Positions 35,518 through 44,403 of a stretch of 64,000 nucleotides of DNA are shown here, one piece after another. This DNA is from a bacterium. Its GTDB lineage: Bacteria > Orphanbacterota > Orphanbacteria > Orphanbacterales > Orphanbacteraceae. Below the pieces are notes generated by a model. The model saw nothing but the letters and a program-made list of their open reading frames with translations, searched no databases and was not told where the DNA came from. Within the stretch, counting starts at the first letter, position 1. Each line of letters starts with the position of its first letter. The translations under genes were made by a program, and so were the position numbers. Location: contig JALGYY010000035.1 in NCBI GenBank assembly GCA_025782575.1, positions 528,670 to 592,669 of the forward strand. The letters are read 5' to 3'.

Positions 35518-38500
35518 CTATGGCTCGATGTGCTTATAGACTGGCCCGTTGCTGCCAATAGACCGAAACTCGTAGAATCCCGCCCTGGGTTCCAAGGTGC
35601 CAAACTTTTGTCTCATAATACGGTAGAGCCGTTCATCGCATGTGGAGATGATGAACTGGCGGCGAACACTACTGTGGCTCATTAGCAGGCCACGGATAAG
35701 CTCAACAAATGCGTAAGCGTTCAGGTCGTCGAAGTGCGTGACCGGGTCATCGAGGAGGACAGGGGTGAAAGACGACCAGGTCTGAGTTGAGGCAATCGCC
35801 AGGAACAGGCTTAACATCAGTACCTGCTCCTGAGATTCGCTGAAATAGTTCGTTGGGAGGAATTCTTTCCCTCCCTTGGTAACCAGGGCACGAAGATTGC
35901 CCTCGGAAGACTGTATACGTACTTTACCAAAGCCGTAAACAGGACGAAGTCGCTGCTGCAATACCGATACCATCGGACCGAGATTTGTGGTGTACGCATC
36001 TACCGCATCGGAGCGCGTCTGATTCAGTGACGAACCGATCTCCCTGAAGTATTTACGCCACCGACGGCAATGGGAGAGCTTGTCATGGAAGTCTCGCAAC
36101 TCGTTGTCTCGCACTTGTTGCTCTTTCTCGAGGGACGACAACTCGGACAATTGTGCGGCTATCTTGAGCATCTGCTCTAGTGCGTTGAGTTCGCTTTCGA
36201 CCGACTCACAAACCTCAAGTCTCTTCATGGCGTCATCGCGAGAATCGCCAATCTGCTCCAGGGTCGGCTCTGCTGGTAGACTACATTTGACGATGATTGA
36301 ATTGTACCGTATCAGGTGTTCCTTTATCGCTGTTTCTTGCTGTTCCAGATCGGCTTGCTCAGACTGAGACCGCAGCAGAGACTCGCCTAGTTCGCCGCCC
36401 TTGCTACCTTGGTCCTTGAGTTTTGCTTGGATTTCCTTTGCTTGTTTCTCGACATGTGAGAGCGTCTCGTCCAATGCGGTGACTCTTGTTGCCACCTCCA
36501 TCGCGTCGGCCGGCAACAGGAGATCTTGTCTCTTGGCTTCATCCCTCAGGCTCTGGATTTCCTGCCGGGTCTGGGCGAGCTGCTCTTCTGTGCCTCCAAT
36601 TGAAGAAACCAATGTGGCCAAGGACAGCTCGGACGAGCTTAGTGTGTGTTGCATGGCATCAAGCTTGCGCTGTAAACCTGTGGCCTTCGCCTCAAGTAAC
36701 TGGATCTCCTGCTCTTCCTCGCGCATCCTTAGTTGCGCCGCATCGCCAAGTTGGCTGGGGTCGGTTGGGAGATTCAGCGCTCGTACCCGGCCCTCAAACT
36801 CAGCCAAAAGAGCTTGTAGTTTGTCTCTCTCTTCCCTCGCAGCCCGGCCTTCGAGTCCCAACTGCCTTGCCTCTTCGGCGAGGACATGCTCGCGCTCAGC
36901 CAGTGCCGCGATTTCCTGCTTGATGCGTTCTTCCCTCTCCGCGGCCGCCTTTTGTTCCACAGGCACTGCTGCGCTTCGCGCTGTGATTGCGTCAAGTAAT
37001 CTATCCCGCGTGCCCAGATCCGACCCGCAGGTGGGACACGTAGCGTCACTGATAAACTCAGTTAGTTGACCAAGGAGAGCCGCCAGTTTTGCGTGGGAGG
37101 ATGAAATCTCCCGCGACTTCTTCTCGGCCTCCTTGGCAACCAAGTGAGTGGCGTTAAGCTGATCCGATAAAGACCGATGTTGGTTAGCATTTTCTTCGAT
37201 GCGGCGCTCCAACTCACGAAGCATGGTCTCGCTCCTAGCCAGCTCTATTCGCCACCGCATCCACCCAGTCATCATCTCGACCACATCACGAATCGTGGCC
37301 CAGCGGGTCCGAGCTTGGCTCAGAAATTCGGCATTCGTTCCGAGTCCTTCTTGGATCTCGAGGCGGGCACGGGTGGTTTCGGACAAAGACTTGCGGGTAT
37401 CATCCAGCCGGGCTCTTTCAGCCTGGAGAGCCGATGTCAGCTGAATCGCACTCGTTTCCATCGCTGTTACCCGTCCAGTGACGTTCGCTAGCCAAACCAA
37501 CCCTTCCCGCTCCTTTCGGGACCGCTCGATTCTAGCCAGTATTTCGTCGTATCGTTGACGCAGTTCGGCCTCGCCCTTTGTTAGGTCTTTCCGGTCTCGG
37601 CTGAGAGTCGAAATCTGAGCACGAACGGCCGCCACATGCTCTTGTATCCCCGGCAGCGTCGACTTCATGACAAGGGCGCCAGGAAGTTCGGATTCGAGTT
37701 GATTGAGTTCGCCAACCAGTGCCCGCAAGCGCGTATCCGCACCCGCTGCTTCCGTTCGCCATTCGCGAATATGCTCATCGGACACCGTATCTGGTATTCG
37801 AATCTTCACGCCTGCGGCTGTTCTGACTTTTTGCACGATCGTCTGGACAGTTTTCTGTATCGCTTCTGGCGCTTCTGCACCATTCAGACTTGCGCGAATT
37901 ATCTCTCGCCTCTTCCTCAGCAGATCGGCATCCTCGTTAAACTGTCTACGCTTCCCGGACAGTTCTTCCTCGCGCATCTGGATGACCCTGGCAACTTGGC
38001 CAGCCTTGCGGCTTCCGCGTACGTAGTCCTCAAGCGCCAACATTCTAGCCACGATGTCCGGCTCAAGTTGCGAGGTATTCCGGAACTTGGTTAGAAGCGC
38101 CTGGTAGTCTTGGCCAAAAAGGTGGCACGAGCGGAATAGACGTTCAAGGTTCTCCACACGCTCGGTTGCCTCTGAGTCCTGACCACAACCAAGCCATTTT
38201 AGGAGTCTCTTCCGATCAAAGCGTGCGCCGTCAACGTCTGCCTTGTCCCATCTTTCCGTGGTCCGCGTCACCGTGGTGTGTTTGTCGGTACTATCAGAGA
38301 CGGTCATGCGGACTTCTGCTTCCGCTGTCGCATCTAGGTGCTGGATAAGGTCCACCGGGCTCGGACCTGGGCCAAACTGCGCAGTGAACCGCCCCAGCCT
38401 GCCCGTGCAGACGAAGTCGATAGCATCGAACAATGACGTCTTCCCAAGACCGTTCGGGCCATATAAGACCGTCACGTCCGCACTCAGGTCGAACTGGTGG

Positions 38501-39186
38501 TGCCCCCTATAGGCACGGAATTCGCTGACATCCAACGAATCGATTCGTTTACCGGCAACCGGGATGGTAATTTCCTCGGGCTGCGCCCGTTCGCGCGTCT
38601 TGGTGGACTCCAGCGTAATTGGATCCTTACTGAGACAAGAGCTAGCAATGCCCTGATCAGAGGACCTTATCGACACCAGCTTGTCGGCCAGATCTGGCTC
38701 TACACCAGAAGCACGTAGCAGGTCTTGCGCGGCCCGAGGTCTCCCTAAGCTGACGGTACCTTGCCTATCAAGCGGGATGAACGGCAAGCGAAGAAGCCGT
38801 TGTTGCAGGCGATCAGGATCGTTGTCGGCTTCAATGACGAACTTCCGGCAAAAGTAAGTGTTGACCTCGACTGAGTTCCAGAACGCCATGTCCTCGTCTC
38901 TCATCGCAACCGGACAACAAACGAAAGACAGCGTACGCGATTCCCACTCATCGACGTGAATACGGTACAAATCCTTGAATGTCCCGTAGAGCTGTTCGTA
39001 TGTCGCCCTCGGCTCTTTCTGCCCGGCCACAACGAACCCAGCCACGTCCAACTCGCCAGTCACAAGTAGCAGCCCCGGGTCTGGTTCCGCAAGGCGATTC
39101 ATGTGCCACCCAATGCTAATAAGACTGCCGCCGAGGCACGCTTCTAGAGTCTTGTAGTAAGTTGCGAGTCCCTCAGAGGAGTTCAT
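35518..39186 (-). CDS. Rad50/SMC-like ATPase of a two-gene defence-like operon
   Basis: 1,222 residues from the ATG at 39186, which overlaps the nitrilase-fold gene by 14 nt; the open frame upstream of it is only shadow. Residues 1-225 form an extra N-terminal domain. Walker A is LYGPNGLGKTSL near residue 245; long coiled coils surround a zinc hook CPTC near 717; the signature LSLFLAIAS and Walker B VLLDDPVTHFDD (near 1145) close the ATPase. SMC-like ATPases with an enzyme encoded upstream are typical of Lamassu and ABC-three-component defence systems; the coupling here suggests DNA sensing with an enzymatic effector (inference). Confidence 0.88.
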   Translation of the reverse strand: MNSSEGLATYYKTLEACLGGSLISIGWHMNRLAEPDPGLLLVTGELDVAGFVVAGQKEPRATYEQLYGTFKDLYRIHVDEWESRTLSFVCCPVAMRDEDMAFWNSVEVNTYFCRKFVIEADNDPDRLQQRLLRLPFIPLDRQGTVSLGRPRAAQDLLRASGVEPDLADKLVSIRSSDQGIASSCLSKDPITLESTKTRERAQPEEITIPVAGKRIDSLDVSEFRAYRGHHQFDLSADVTVLYGPNGLGKTSLFDAIDFVCTGRLGRFTAQFGPGPSPVDLIQHLDATAEAEVRMTVSDSTDKHTTVTRTTERWDKADVDGARFDRKRLLKWLGCGQDSEATERVENLERLFRSCHLFGQDYQALLTKFRNTSQLEPDIVARMLALEDYVRGSRKAGQVARVIQMREEELSGKRRQFNEDADLLRKRREIIRASLNGAEAPEAIQKTVQTIVQKVRTAAGVKIRIPDTVSDEHIREWRTEAAGADTRLRALVGELNQLESELPGALVMKSTLPGIQEHVAAVRAQISTLSRDRKDLTKGEAELRQRYDEILARIERSRKEREGLVWLANVTGRVTAMETSAIQLTSALQAERARLDDTRKSLSETTRARLEIQEGLGTNAEFLSQARTRWATIRDVVEMMTGWMRWRIELARSETMLRELERRIEENANQHRSLSDQLNATHLVAKEAEKKSREISSSHAKLAALLGQLTEFISDATCPTCGSDLGTRDRLLDAITARSAAVPVEQKAAAEREERIKQEIAALAEREHVLAEEARQLGLEGRAAREERDKLQALLAEFEGRVRALNLPTDPSQLGDAAQLRMREEEQEIQLLEAKATGLQRKLDAMQHTLSSSELSLATLVSSIGGTEEQLAQTRQEIQSLRDEAKRQDLLLPADAMEVATRVTALDETLSHVEKQAKEIQAKLKDQGSKGGELGESLLRSQSEQADLEQQETAIKEHLIRYNSIIVKCSLPAEPTLEQIGDSRDDAMKRLEVCESVESELNALEQMLKIAAQLSELSSLEKEQQVRDNELRDFHDKLSHCRRWRKYFREIGSSLNQTRSDAVDAYTTNLGPMVSVLQQRLRPVYGFGKVRIQSSEGNLRALVTKGGKEFLPTNYFSESQEQVLMLSLFLAIASTQTWSSFTPVLLDDPVTHFDDLNAYAFVELIRGLLMSHSSVRRQFIISTCDERLYRIMRQKFGTLEPRAGFYEFRSIGSNGPVYKHIEP

Positions 39187-40972
39187 ATAGCCTCTTCTCA
39201 ATATCGGATTCGATATCCCCGTTGATGAACCAGTCGAGAACCTGCTGATAGCCCACATGCTTGATGTGGGTTTCGGGATCGGTGAATGTGATACCCTCAC
39301 TTCGCACGCTGGAGCCAGGGACGTCCGTGATTTTGCTCACTGTGCGCTCGCAGACCGGGGTATTGTCCTTGTCGCGAGTGACCAGGAACACGGGGTGATT
39401 CGGAATTGGCTCACGATTTAACCTAAAATGCTCTTTGCAGTCGATGTGCGAATGACCGCAAATCACTACTATGTCAAATGGCTTGCCGAGCACCTCTCCA
39501 CGCCCATGATTGCTGCCTTCAGATGCTGACAAAGTGCCGCCAACTGCAACTATCGTGCTTGCGTGGACGACACACGTTAGCGCATTTTCTTCCTGCATCG
39601 CCCAATCATCGGGAACGATGTTCCTGTGGTGATCTTCCTCCTTCATCAGCACGCAAGTAGCCATCAGCACGCGCTTCTCAACGCTTCCACATTCAATATC
39701 GCACCAACTCAACATGACTTCTCGTTGTTTTACCTCTGCTGTGGACTTTAGTGGCGCCTCCGGATACTGCTCGGCGAGAGAGCCTGTTACGTCAAGACAA
39801 TCATGGAGCCACTTGACACCTGCCGGCACTGGTTGACCAGGTGTTCTCGCATCGCTATCAGATCCCAGGGGGTGGACGGCAGGATTGTCCACAGGTGGCT
39901 TTCTGCCGGCTGCATCATGGCGAGCGAATTTGGGGACCCTGACCTGCATGGAGTGGATACAGGGTCCCATCTCACGAAAGACCGCATCCTGGCATCGCTT
40001 AAGAATGTCGGACTGGCGCAAATGCTCTGCCCTGTAACACACTGTCGCTGGTCTGTCGCTATCACAGTCGAATGTGTTCGGGTGGAAGACGAGGGCCGAG
40101 AAACCAAAGCTATCTCGGTGCGCCCGTCGGAATTCACTGGCGCTATTTGAGTGAACAACCACTGCGTCACGGCGTTCCACGAATGAGTACTTCCCAGAGT
40201 GGAAGAATTCGCTCGTCGCATTGAGAAATAGAGGGTTGCAGGGTTTCTTGTTGAACTGTGGCACGAAGACCCAATGAATGGGTCTCGGATCTGGTTTCCA
40301 GATTTCATCGATTCGCTCCAGAACACCGTCCAGTGCAGAGACTCCCCCATCCACTCCGATCCAGTCAAAACAGATGAGACAAAGAAACCGGCATGGATAG
40401 CCGTCCAATCCGTATTCTGCGCGGAAGATATATACACCCTGACCGGTCCGCATGCACAGACATCGGACTTGTTGCTCCTGCCGTGCCCGCGTGAGCTTGG
40501 GTTGGACGAACACCCGGACGTGGCCCGAGGCTTCTTTCACCCAAACGACGCAGCAATTCACCCACTCGGCGGCCGATAGGTCTTTTGGTTCGCTGCCTGG
40601 GAGGGGGTCCTCCGGCCTTAGCCGCTCCCAGACTGAGCTATATTGTTCGCAGTCCAAGCCGTCAACGCCCGCGATCACAATGCTGTTCGTTTGCCATAAA
40701 TCCTGGCGGATAGCAGCATCTACGATTTCCAAGCCACTCAAGCCGGGAAGCGAGTACTCAGGGAAGATCGTAAATTGTGCCTGTCTATCTAAGGCAACCT
40801 CAAGAGTCTGTCGCACAGCATCGCGTTGGATTCCCACACTCTCGGCCGGCCAGCAGTAAGGCTCCAGGTTGTCAAAACCCTTGATCAGCGGTTGCATGAG
40901 CACAATCGGGATGGAAGCCTGGGGGAAGGTCACCCCCAACGATACTTCCTTCACATCAATTCCATTGTTCAT
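39173..40972 (-). CDS. Nitrilase-fold (carbon-nitrogen hydrolase) protein, putative effector paired with the SMC ATPase
   Basis: About 599 residues. The N-terminal 300 residues show the nitrilase triad in order: Glu in FTIFPEYSLPG, Lys in FVQPKLTR, Cys in CLICFDW (near 72, 159 and 201). The C-terminal half is unrecognised, with VICGHSHIDCKEHF near its end. Nitrilases cleave amides or nitriles; an amidase-type effector with an SMC ATPase recalls the amidase subtype described for Lamassu-like systems. GTG at 40996 is an alternative start. No third small gene is present; that role may be taken by the ATPase's N-terminal domain (inference). Confidence 0.8.
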   Translation of the reverse strand: MNNGIDVKEVSLGVTFPQASIPIVLMQPLIKGFDNLEPYCWPAESVGIQRDAVRQTLEVALDRQAQFTIFPEYSLPGLSGLEIVDAAIRQDLWQTNSIVIAGVDGLDCEQYSSVWERLRPEDPLPGSEPKDLSAAEWVNCCVVWVKEASGHVRVFVQPKLTRARQEQQVRCLCMRTGQGVYIFRAEYGLDGYPCRFLCLICFDWIGVDGGVSALDGVLERIDEIWKPDPRPIHWVFVPQFNKKPCNPLFLNATSEFFHSGKYSFVERRDAVVVHSNSASEFRRAHRDSFGFSALVFHPNTFDCDSDRPATVCYRAEHLRQSDILKRCQDAVFREMGPCIHSMQVRVPKFARHDAAGRKPPVDNPAVHPLGSDSDARTPGQPVPAGVKWLHDCLDVTGSLAEQYPEAPLKSTAEVKQREVMLSWCDIECGSVEKRVLMATCVLMKEEDHHRNIVPDDWAMQEENALTCVVHASTIVAVGGTLSASEGSNHGRGEVLGKPFDIVVICGHSHIDCKEHFRLNREPIPNHPVFLVTRDKDNTPVCERTVSKITDVPGSSVRSEGITFTDPETHIKHVGYQQVLDWFINGDIESDIEKRLYELL

Positions 40973-41402
40973 AGTGCTAATCTCAGCTAGTGACACCGTA
41001 CATGGCCCATTTGCCCAAGTGTTTATAGGTCATTCGAATGGTATGCCGGCAGCGAACGATAACAATATAATCTCGCTTCATGGCTCCATATCGCCGTTCT
41101 ATTTCCTTTTTCACGGAACAAGCGAACTATCAAATAGATTTCGCCTTCCACCCTGTATAGATTGTACCGTATTGGGACGAGTATTTCAGGTGGGATCTCT
41201 AGATTCCAGAGTTATATATCTACAAACGCCGGTTCCCGATACCTTAGCCATTTCCCCGAGGCTATACTAACCACTCAGGCTGGGATTTCTCGCTCTCCCC
41301 GCGGATAATCTCGTCACTGTTGGCTTTTATGGTCGGTCACTACTGATACCCCTATCGCTAAACCGAAACGGTATCACCGACGACCATGATAAGTCCCTCT
41401 CC
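40973..41402. other. Intergenic region upstream of the nitrilase/SMC operon
   Basis: About 430 bases with lower GC than the surroundings, no convincing gene on either strand. It should hold the promoter of the nitrilase/SMC operon (minus strand). Confidence 0.4.
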
Positions 41403-41654
41403 TCACGTACGTTCCTGCAGCCAATCGACTATTCGAGCATAGTTACGGAGGTCGAGGCGCCACTGATGTCTCGTAGATTCCATCCTTTTAGCCTCTTTTG
41501 TGAAGTCGCTTGTGGTGGCGATCATCCCAAGCGTGCTTTGATACTCCTGATCTACCCAATACATGAGGCTACGGACGACCCCTATCCCGACCGGTCGATC
41601 GGGCCGATACTTTTTGCACTCGACCACCAGCTTTATGGGCTTTCCTTTGATCAG
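41403..41654 (-). pseudogene. C-terminal fragment of a PD-(D/E)xK (Mrr-like) nuclease, cut by an IS
   Basis: The 83 remaining residues read LIKGKPIKLVVECKKYRPD...GVVRSLMYWVDQE...GMIATTSDFTKEA...LRNYARIVDWL, which is the E-x-K core (VECKKY) and C-terminal half of restriction-endonuclease-like Mrr proteins. The frame runs into the inverted repeat of the IS at 41655. The N-terminal half, including the first catalytic Asp, is missing from this window. Confidence 0.75.
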
Positions 41655-41733
41655 TGACCTGACCCCCTGAAACCGGTCCGGATCGTAAGTTAGGATTTTG
41701 ATACGATCGGGCCAAATGAAAAGGGGTGTTAAT

Positions 41734-42012
41734 ATGCCTAGAAAGCGATATTCGGCTGAGCAGATCATCGGAAAGCTGCGGGAATCCGAAATCATGCAGA
41801 CGAAGGGGCTGACGATCTCGGACATCTGTCGGGAGCTTGGTGTGAGCGAGCAGACCTATTATCGGTGGCGACGTGAGTTCGGGGGCCTCGGAGTTGACCA
41901 GGCCAAGCGCCTGAAACAACTGGAGGGAGAGAACAAGCAACTGCGCAAGCTGGTTGCCGACCAAGCGCTCGACATGGCGATCCTGAAAGAGGCCGCCTCG
42001 GGAAACTTTTAG
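41734..42012 (+). CDS. IS3-family transposase OrfA
   Basis: 92 residues with HTH (YSAEQIIGKLRESE...LTISDICRELGVSEQTYYRWRREFGG) and a C-terminal leucine zipper. The stop at 42010 follows an AAACTTTTAG run; a -1 slip there reads LLGPTRRRQVVDHVRREL and joins OrfB, the programmed frameshift typical of the family. Confidence 0.92.
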   Translation: MPRKRYSAEQIIGKLRESEIMQTKGLTISDICRELGVSEQTYYRWRREFGGLGVDQAKRLKQLEGENKQLRKLVADQALDMAILKEAASGNF

Positions 42013-42032
42013 GCCCGACGCGCCGTCGCCAG

Positions 42033-42902
42033 GTGGTGGATCATGTCCGCCGGGAGCTGGCAGTGACGGAACGTCGGGCTTGTCGGGTGCTTGGGCAGGC
42101 TCGGTCAACCCAACGCCGCCGACCAAAAATCGCGGCCGACGAGGAGCGGCTGACGGAGTCGATCGTTGGTCTCGCGCGCGAGTACGGGCGGTATGGGTAT
42201 CGCCGAGTTACCGCGCTGCTCCGGCATGCCGGCTGGCGAGTGAACCACAAGCGAGTGGAGCGGATCTGGCGGCAGGAGGGTCTTCGGGTGCCGAAAAAAC
42301 AACCGAAGCGCGGGAGGCTCTGGCTGAATGACGGATCATGCGTCCGGAAAAGAGCGGAGCATGCGAATCACGTGTGGTCCTACGACTTCGTGATGGATCG
42401 TACCCGTGACGGCCGCGCGATCCGCATGCTGACGATCGTGGACGAGTATACGCGTGAGTGTCTGGCCATCGACGTAGGACGGAGGTTGAATTCGGAGAAT
42501 GTGCTTGCTCGGCTTGCGGATCTCTTTGTGCACCGGGGAACACCGCGATACATCCGGTCAGACAACGGACCGGAGTTCACGGCAAAGCGGGTGCGAGAAT
42601 GGCTCTCACGGGTGCAGGTGAACACGCTGTTTATTGAACCGGGAAGCCCTTGGGAGAACGGTTATGTGGAGTCGTTCAACGGAAAGCTCCGAGACGAGCT
42701 CTTGAACCGGGAGATCTTCTACACGCTGATCGAGGCCCAGGTGTTAATCGGAAGATGGAGAAGATTATACAATCACTTCCGGCCGCACAGTGCCCTGGGG
42801 TACAGACCGCCGGCACCGGAAGCGATCGATCCAGCTGTCAGGAAGATCACTTCCAGCGAAGTGGGAGAATGGAAGAAACTAACACAGGAAGTGGTACAGT
42901 AA
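42033..42902 (+). CDS. IS3-family transposase OrfB (DDE integrase domain), complete
   Basis: 289 residues; HTH_21 region (GRYGYRRVTALLRHAGW) and rve core with all three catalytic residues: Asp in WSYDFVMD, Asp in RSDNGPEF and Glu in VESFNGKLRDE. Coding actually begins around 42003 through the -1 frameshift from OrfA. No frame breaks, so this copy could be active. Confidence 0.92.
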   Translation: MVDHVRRELAVTERRACRVLGQARSTQRRRPKIAADEERLTESIVGLAREYGRYGYRRVTALLRHAGWRVNHKRVERIWRQEGLRVPKKQPKRGRLWLNDGSCVRKRAEHANHVWSYDFVMDRTRDGRAIRMLTIVDEYTRECLAIDVGRRLNSENVLARLADLFVHRGTPRYIRSDNGPEFTAKRVREWLSRVQVNTLFIEPGSPWENGYVESFNGKLRDELLNREIFYTLIEAQVLIGRWRRLYNHFRPHSALGYRPPAPEAIDPAVRKITSSEVGEWKKLTQEVVQ

Positions 42903-42916
42903 TGGGGGGCAGGTCA

Positions 42917-43169
42917 AAGCCTCTTTAAGGCCCAGTGTATCGATCTTCTTGATCTGCTCGTCCGTCTTCTCAGGTTCGAAGGCAAGAATATATGGATTCG
43001 GATGCCGGTCTCCAAAGTTGATGCTGATTAGACCTTCTCGCAGGAGTTCTTTGAGAAGTGGAGATATCTCATCGTGAGGTACATCCAAAGATGTGACGGA
43101 GAGACCATTGAAATCATGTGATCCGAGGTAGTGTGACACGACGGAATCGACGAGTTGGTCCTTTGTCAT
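42917..43169 (-). pseudogene. N-terminal part of an unknown gene truncated by the IS
   Basis: From the ATG at 43169 the frame reads TKDQLVDSVVSHYLGSHDF...ISPLLKELLREGLISINFG...ILAFEPEKTDEQIKKID, a winged-helix-like small domain, then enters the IS repeat. It starts 20 nt after the TIGR02391 gene and belongs to the LexA-led operon. I do not recognise the full-length family. It is out of frame with the nuclease fragment on the other side of the IS. Confidence 0.6.
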
Positions 43170-43188
43170 GATAGTCGAATCACGATTG

Positions 43189-43896
43189 TCAGGTCTTTCG
43201 GTCTGTAATCCGGAGGAGAACATTGGCGAAGTGAATCAGATCAGCGACCTCCTTCGGATCACTAAAATCGATATCCCTGTGGCTAGACGGATTCTTGAAT
43301 AGCGCAATGGCCCCTGCAAACAGATCGGACACACCCTGACGTTCGGCAGCCTCCCTCTTCATGTTGGTCAGCGGGCCGCCATTCGGCTGGAAAGCGTCGC
43401 GCATTAGCTTCTGTCCGATAGCGGAATCTGGGAGGCCAGCCTTCTTGCGAACTCGCACCTCAACCTCCTTGAAGGCCTGGAAGACGGCAGTCTCATAATC
43501 CCCACGAACAAATAGTGGTCGAACCTTGCGTACAAGAATGGGGTCTAGGTCTTCAGCCGGAAGAAGTGACGCCTTCTGGTACGATTGAAAATCCTCAGAT
43601 TCAAGAATCTGGCGTCCGCGACGCGTAATGAACGCCCAATCGCCCTGAGAGCCAGGAGAGGGTGCGATGAACAGCTCGCGTTCCAACCACATCCAGGCTT
43701 CCATGAGTTGGTGGATGAGTTGCTTCTGATAATCCCCAGCATATTCGACCAAATCAGGGCTCGTCCCTATCGTGTAGTTGTACCGATTGATCCTATCCTG
43801 AGGACCAAGATGCTTGAGGACAAACACGGCTAGTTCCTCTGGCTCCAGGTCGAGAGCAGTCTCGATCGGCGGGAAGATTTCTGAAAAGTTTGCCAT
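43189..43896 (-). CDS. TIGR02391/Ymh-family protein (HEPN-like)
   Basis: 235 residues. The C-terminal half (VRPLFVRGDYETAVFQAFKEVEVRVRKKAGL, FQPNGGPLT, LFAGAIALFKNPSSHRDIDF, HFANVLLRITD) is the conserved TIGR02391/Ymh domain, an all-helical HEPN-related fold; the NPSSHR motif is the candidate RNase-type residue cluster. Such proteins occur in mobile elements and some are suspected abortive-infection factors. Gap to the upstream small gene is 7 nt. Part of the LexA-led operon. Confidence 0.75.
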   Translation of the reverse strand: MANFSEIFPPIETALDLEPEELAVFVLKHLGPQDRINRYNYTIGTSPDLVEYAGDYQKQLIHQLMEAWMWLERELFIAPSPGSQGDWAFITRRGRQILESEDFQSYQKASLLPAEDLDPILVRKVRPLFVRGDYETAVFQAFKEVEVRVRKKAGLPDSAIGQKLMRDAFQPNGGPLTNMKREAAERQGVSDLFAGAIALFKNPSSHRDIDFSDPKEVADLIHFANVLLRITDRKT

Positions 43897-43903
43897 TCTC
43901 CGC

Positions 43904-44152
43904 TTATCCTAATTTCTTCTTCACGTCGGAAATAAGCTTCTCACAACATCCCTTGATGTCGAATCTGAGCTTATCGATACTCCGCCCAGATGCGACAATC
44001 TGCGCAGCCTGCCCATGTTCTGGACATCGGACGGTTGCTACCTTCTTCTTAATGTCGTCCTCGACCTTCTGGAGCAATGCCTTCTCCAGAGCATCTCCTA
44101 TCTGGTTGGGACGTACCTTTCGACCATTGAGTTTGAATGTGATATCGAACAT
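43904..44152 (-). CDS. Small hypothetical protein of the LexA-led operon
   Basis: 82 residues, basic, starting MFDITFKLNGRKVRPNQIGDALEKALLQKVEDDIKKKV, with Cys residues in RCPEHG and KGCCEK that could bind a metal. No family known to me. It lies 14 nt after the DUF2188 gene and 7 nt before the TIGR02391 gene, so it is certainly in the operon. Confidence 0.65.
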   Translation of the reverse strand: MFDITFKLNGRKVRPNQIGDALEKALLQKVEDDIKKKVATVRCPEHGQAAQIVASGRSIDKLRFDIKGCCEKLISDVKKKLG

Positions 44153-44166
44153 GTCATCTCCTGGTG

Positions 44167-44403
44167 TTAATGCTTCTTGTCCTTTGGAGGATTCGGGTCG
44201 TTTCCGAAACTGTCTTTGTCTCGGATCTTCCCATCTCGTCCATGAGTAACGAGTTCGACACGGTCTCGGCGTGCCATCGGGCGAGCCTTCTTATCCGCAG
44301 CCGCTTGCGTACGATGCTTCGATACTGGGGATTTGGATCCCTCTCTTTTTACTTCCCATCCACCATCTTTCGGGACGATATGGATGTTCTTCTTCTTTGG
44401 CAT
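44167..44403 (-). CDS. DUF2188 family protein
   Basis: 78 residues with the DUF2188 pattern: IHIVPKDGGWEVKREGSKSPVSKHRTQAAADKKARPMARRDRVELVTHGRDGKIRDKDSFGNDP. These small proteins have a two-layer beta structure and no known biochemical role, but are frequent on mobile elements. Its ATG overlaps the stop of the LexA-like gene by 1 nt (44403), giving tight coupling. Confidence 0.85.
   Translation of the reverse strand: MPKKKNIHIVPKDGGWEVKREGSKSPVSKHRTQAAADKKARPMARRDRVELVTHGRDGKIRDKDSFGNDPNPPKDKKH

Larger units (their letters stand above)
41655..42916 (+). mobile_element. Intact IS3-family insertion sequence (1,262 bp)
   Basis: Ends are inverted repeats TGACCTGACCCCC (from 41655) and, on the other strand, TGACCTGCCCCCC (from 42916). 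OrfA and OrfB are complete and linked by a slippery site. Flanks (TCAG / AAGC) show no target duplication and the gene fragments on either side do not join in frame, so insertion was followed by deletion or recombination. Confidence 0.9.

Noticed and set aside
40869-41270. 133-codon plus-strand frame upstream of the nitrilase gene.
   Set aside because: It begins inside the minus-strand gene, has low-complexity composition and no RBS or recognisable domain.
41403-43169. One Mrr-like gene simply interrupted by the IS.
   Set aside because: The two flanks would join out of frame, there is no target duplication, and the right fragment belongs to a different operon and shows no nuclease features.
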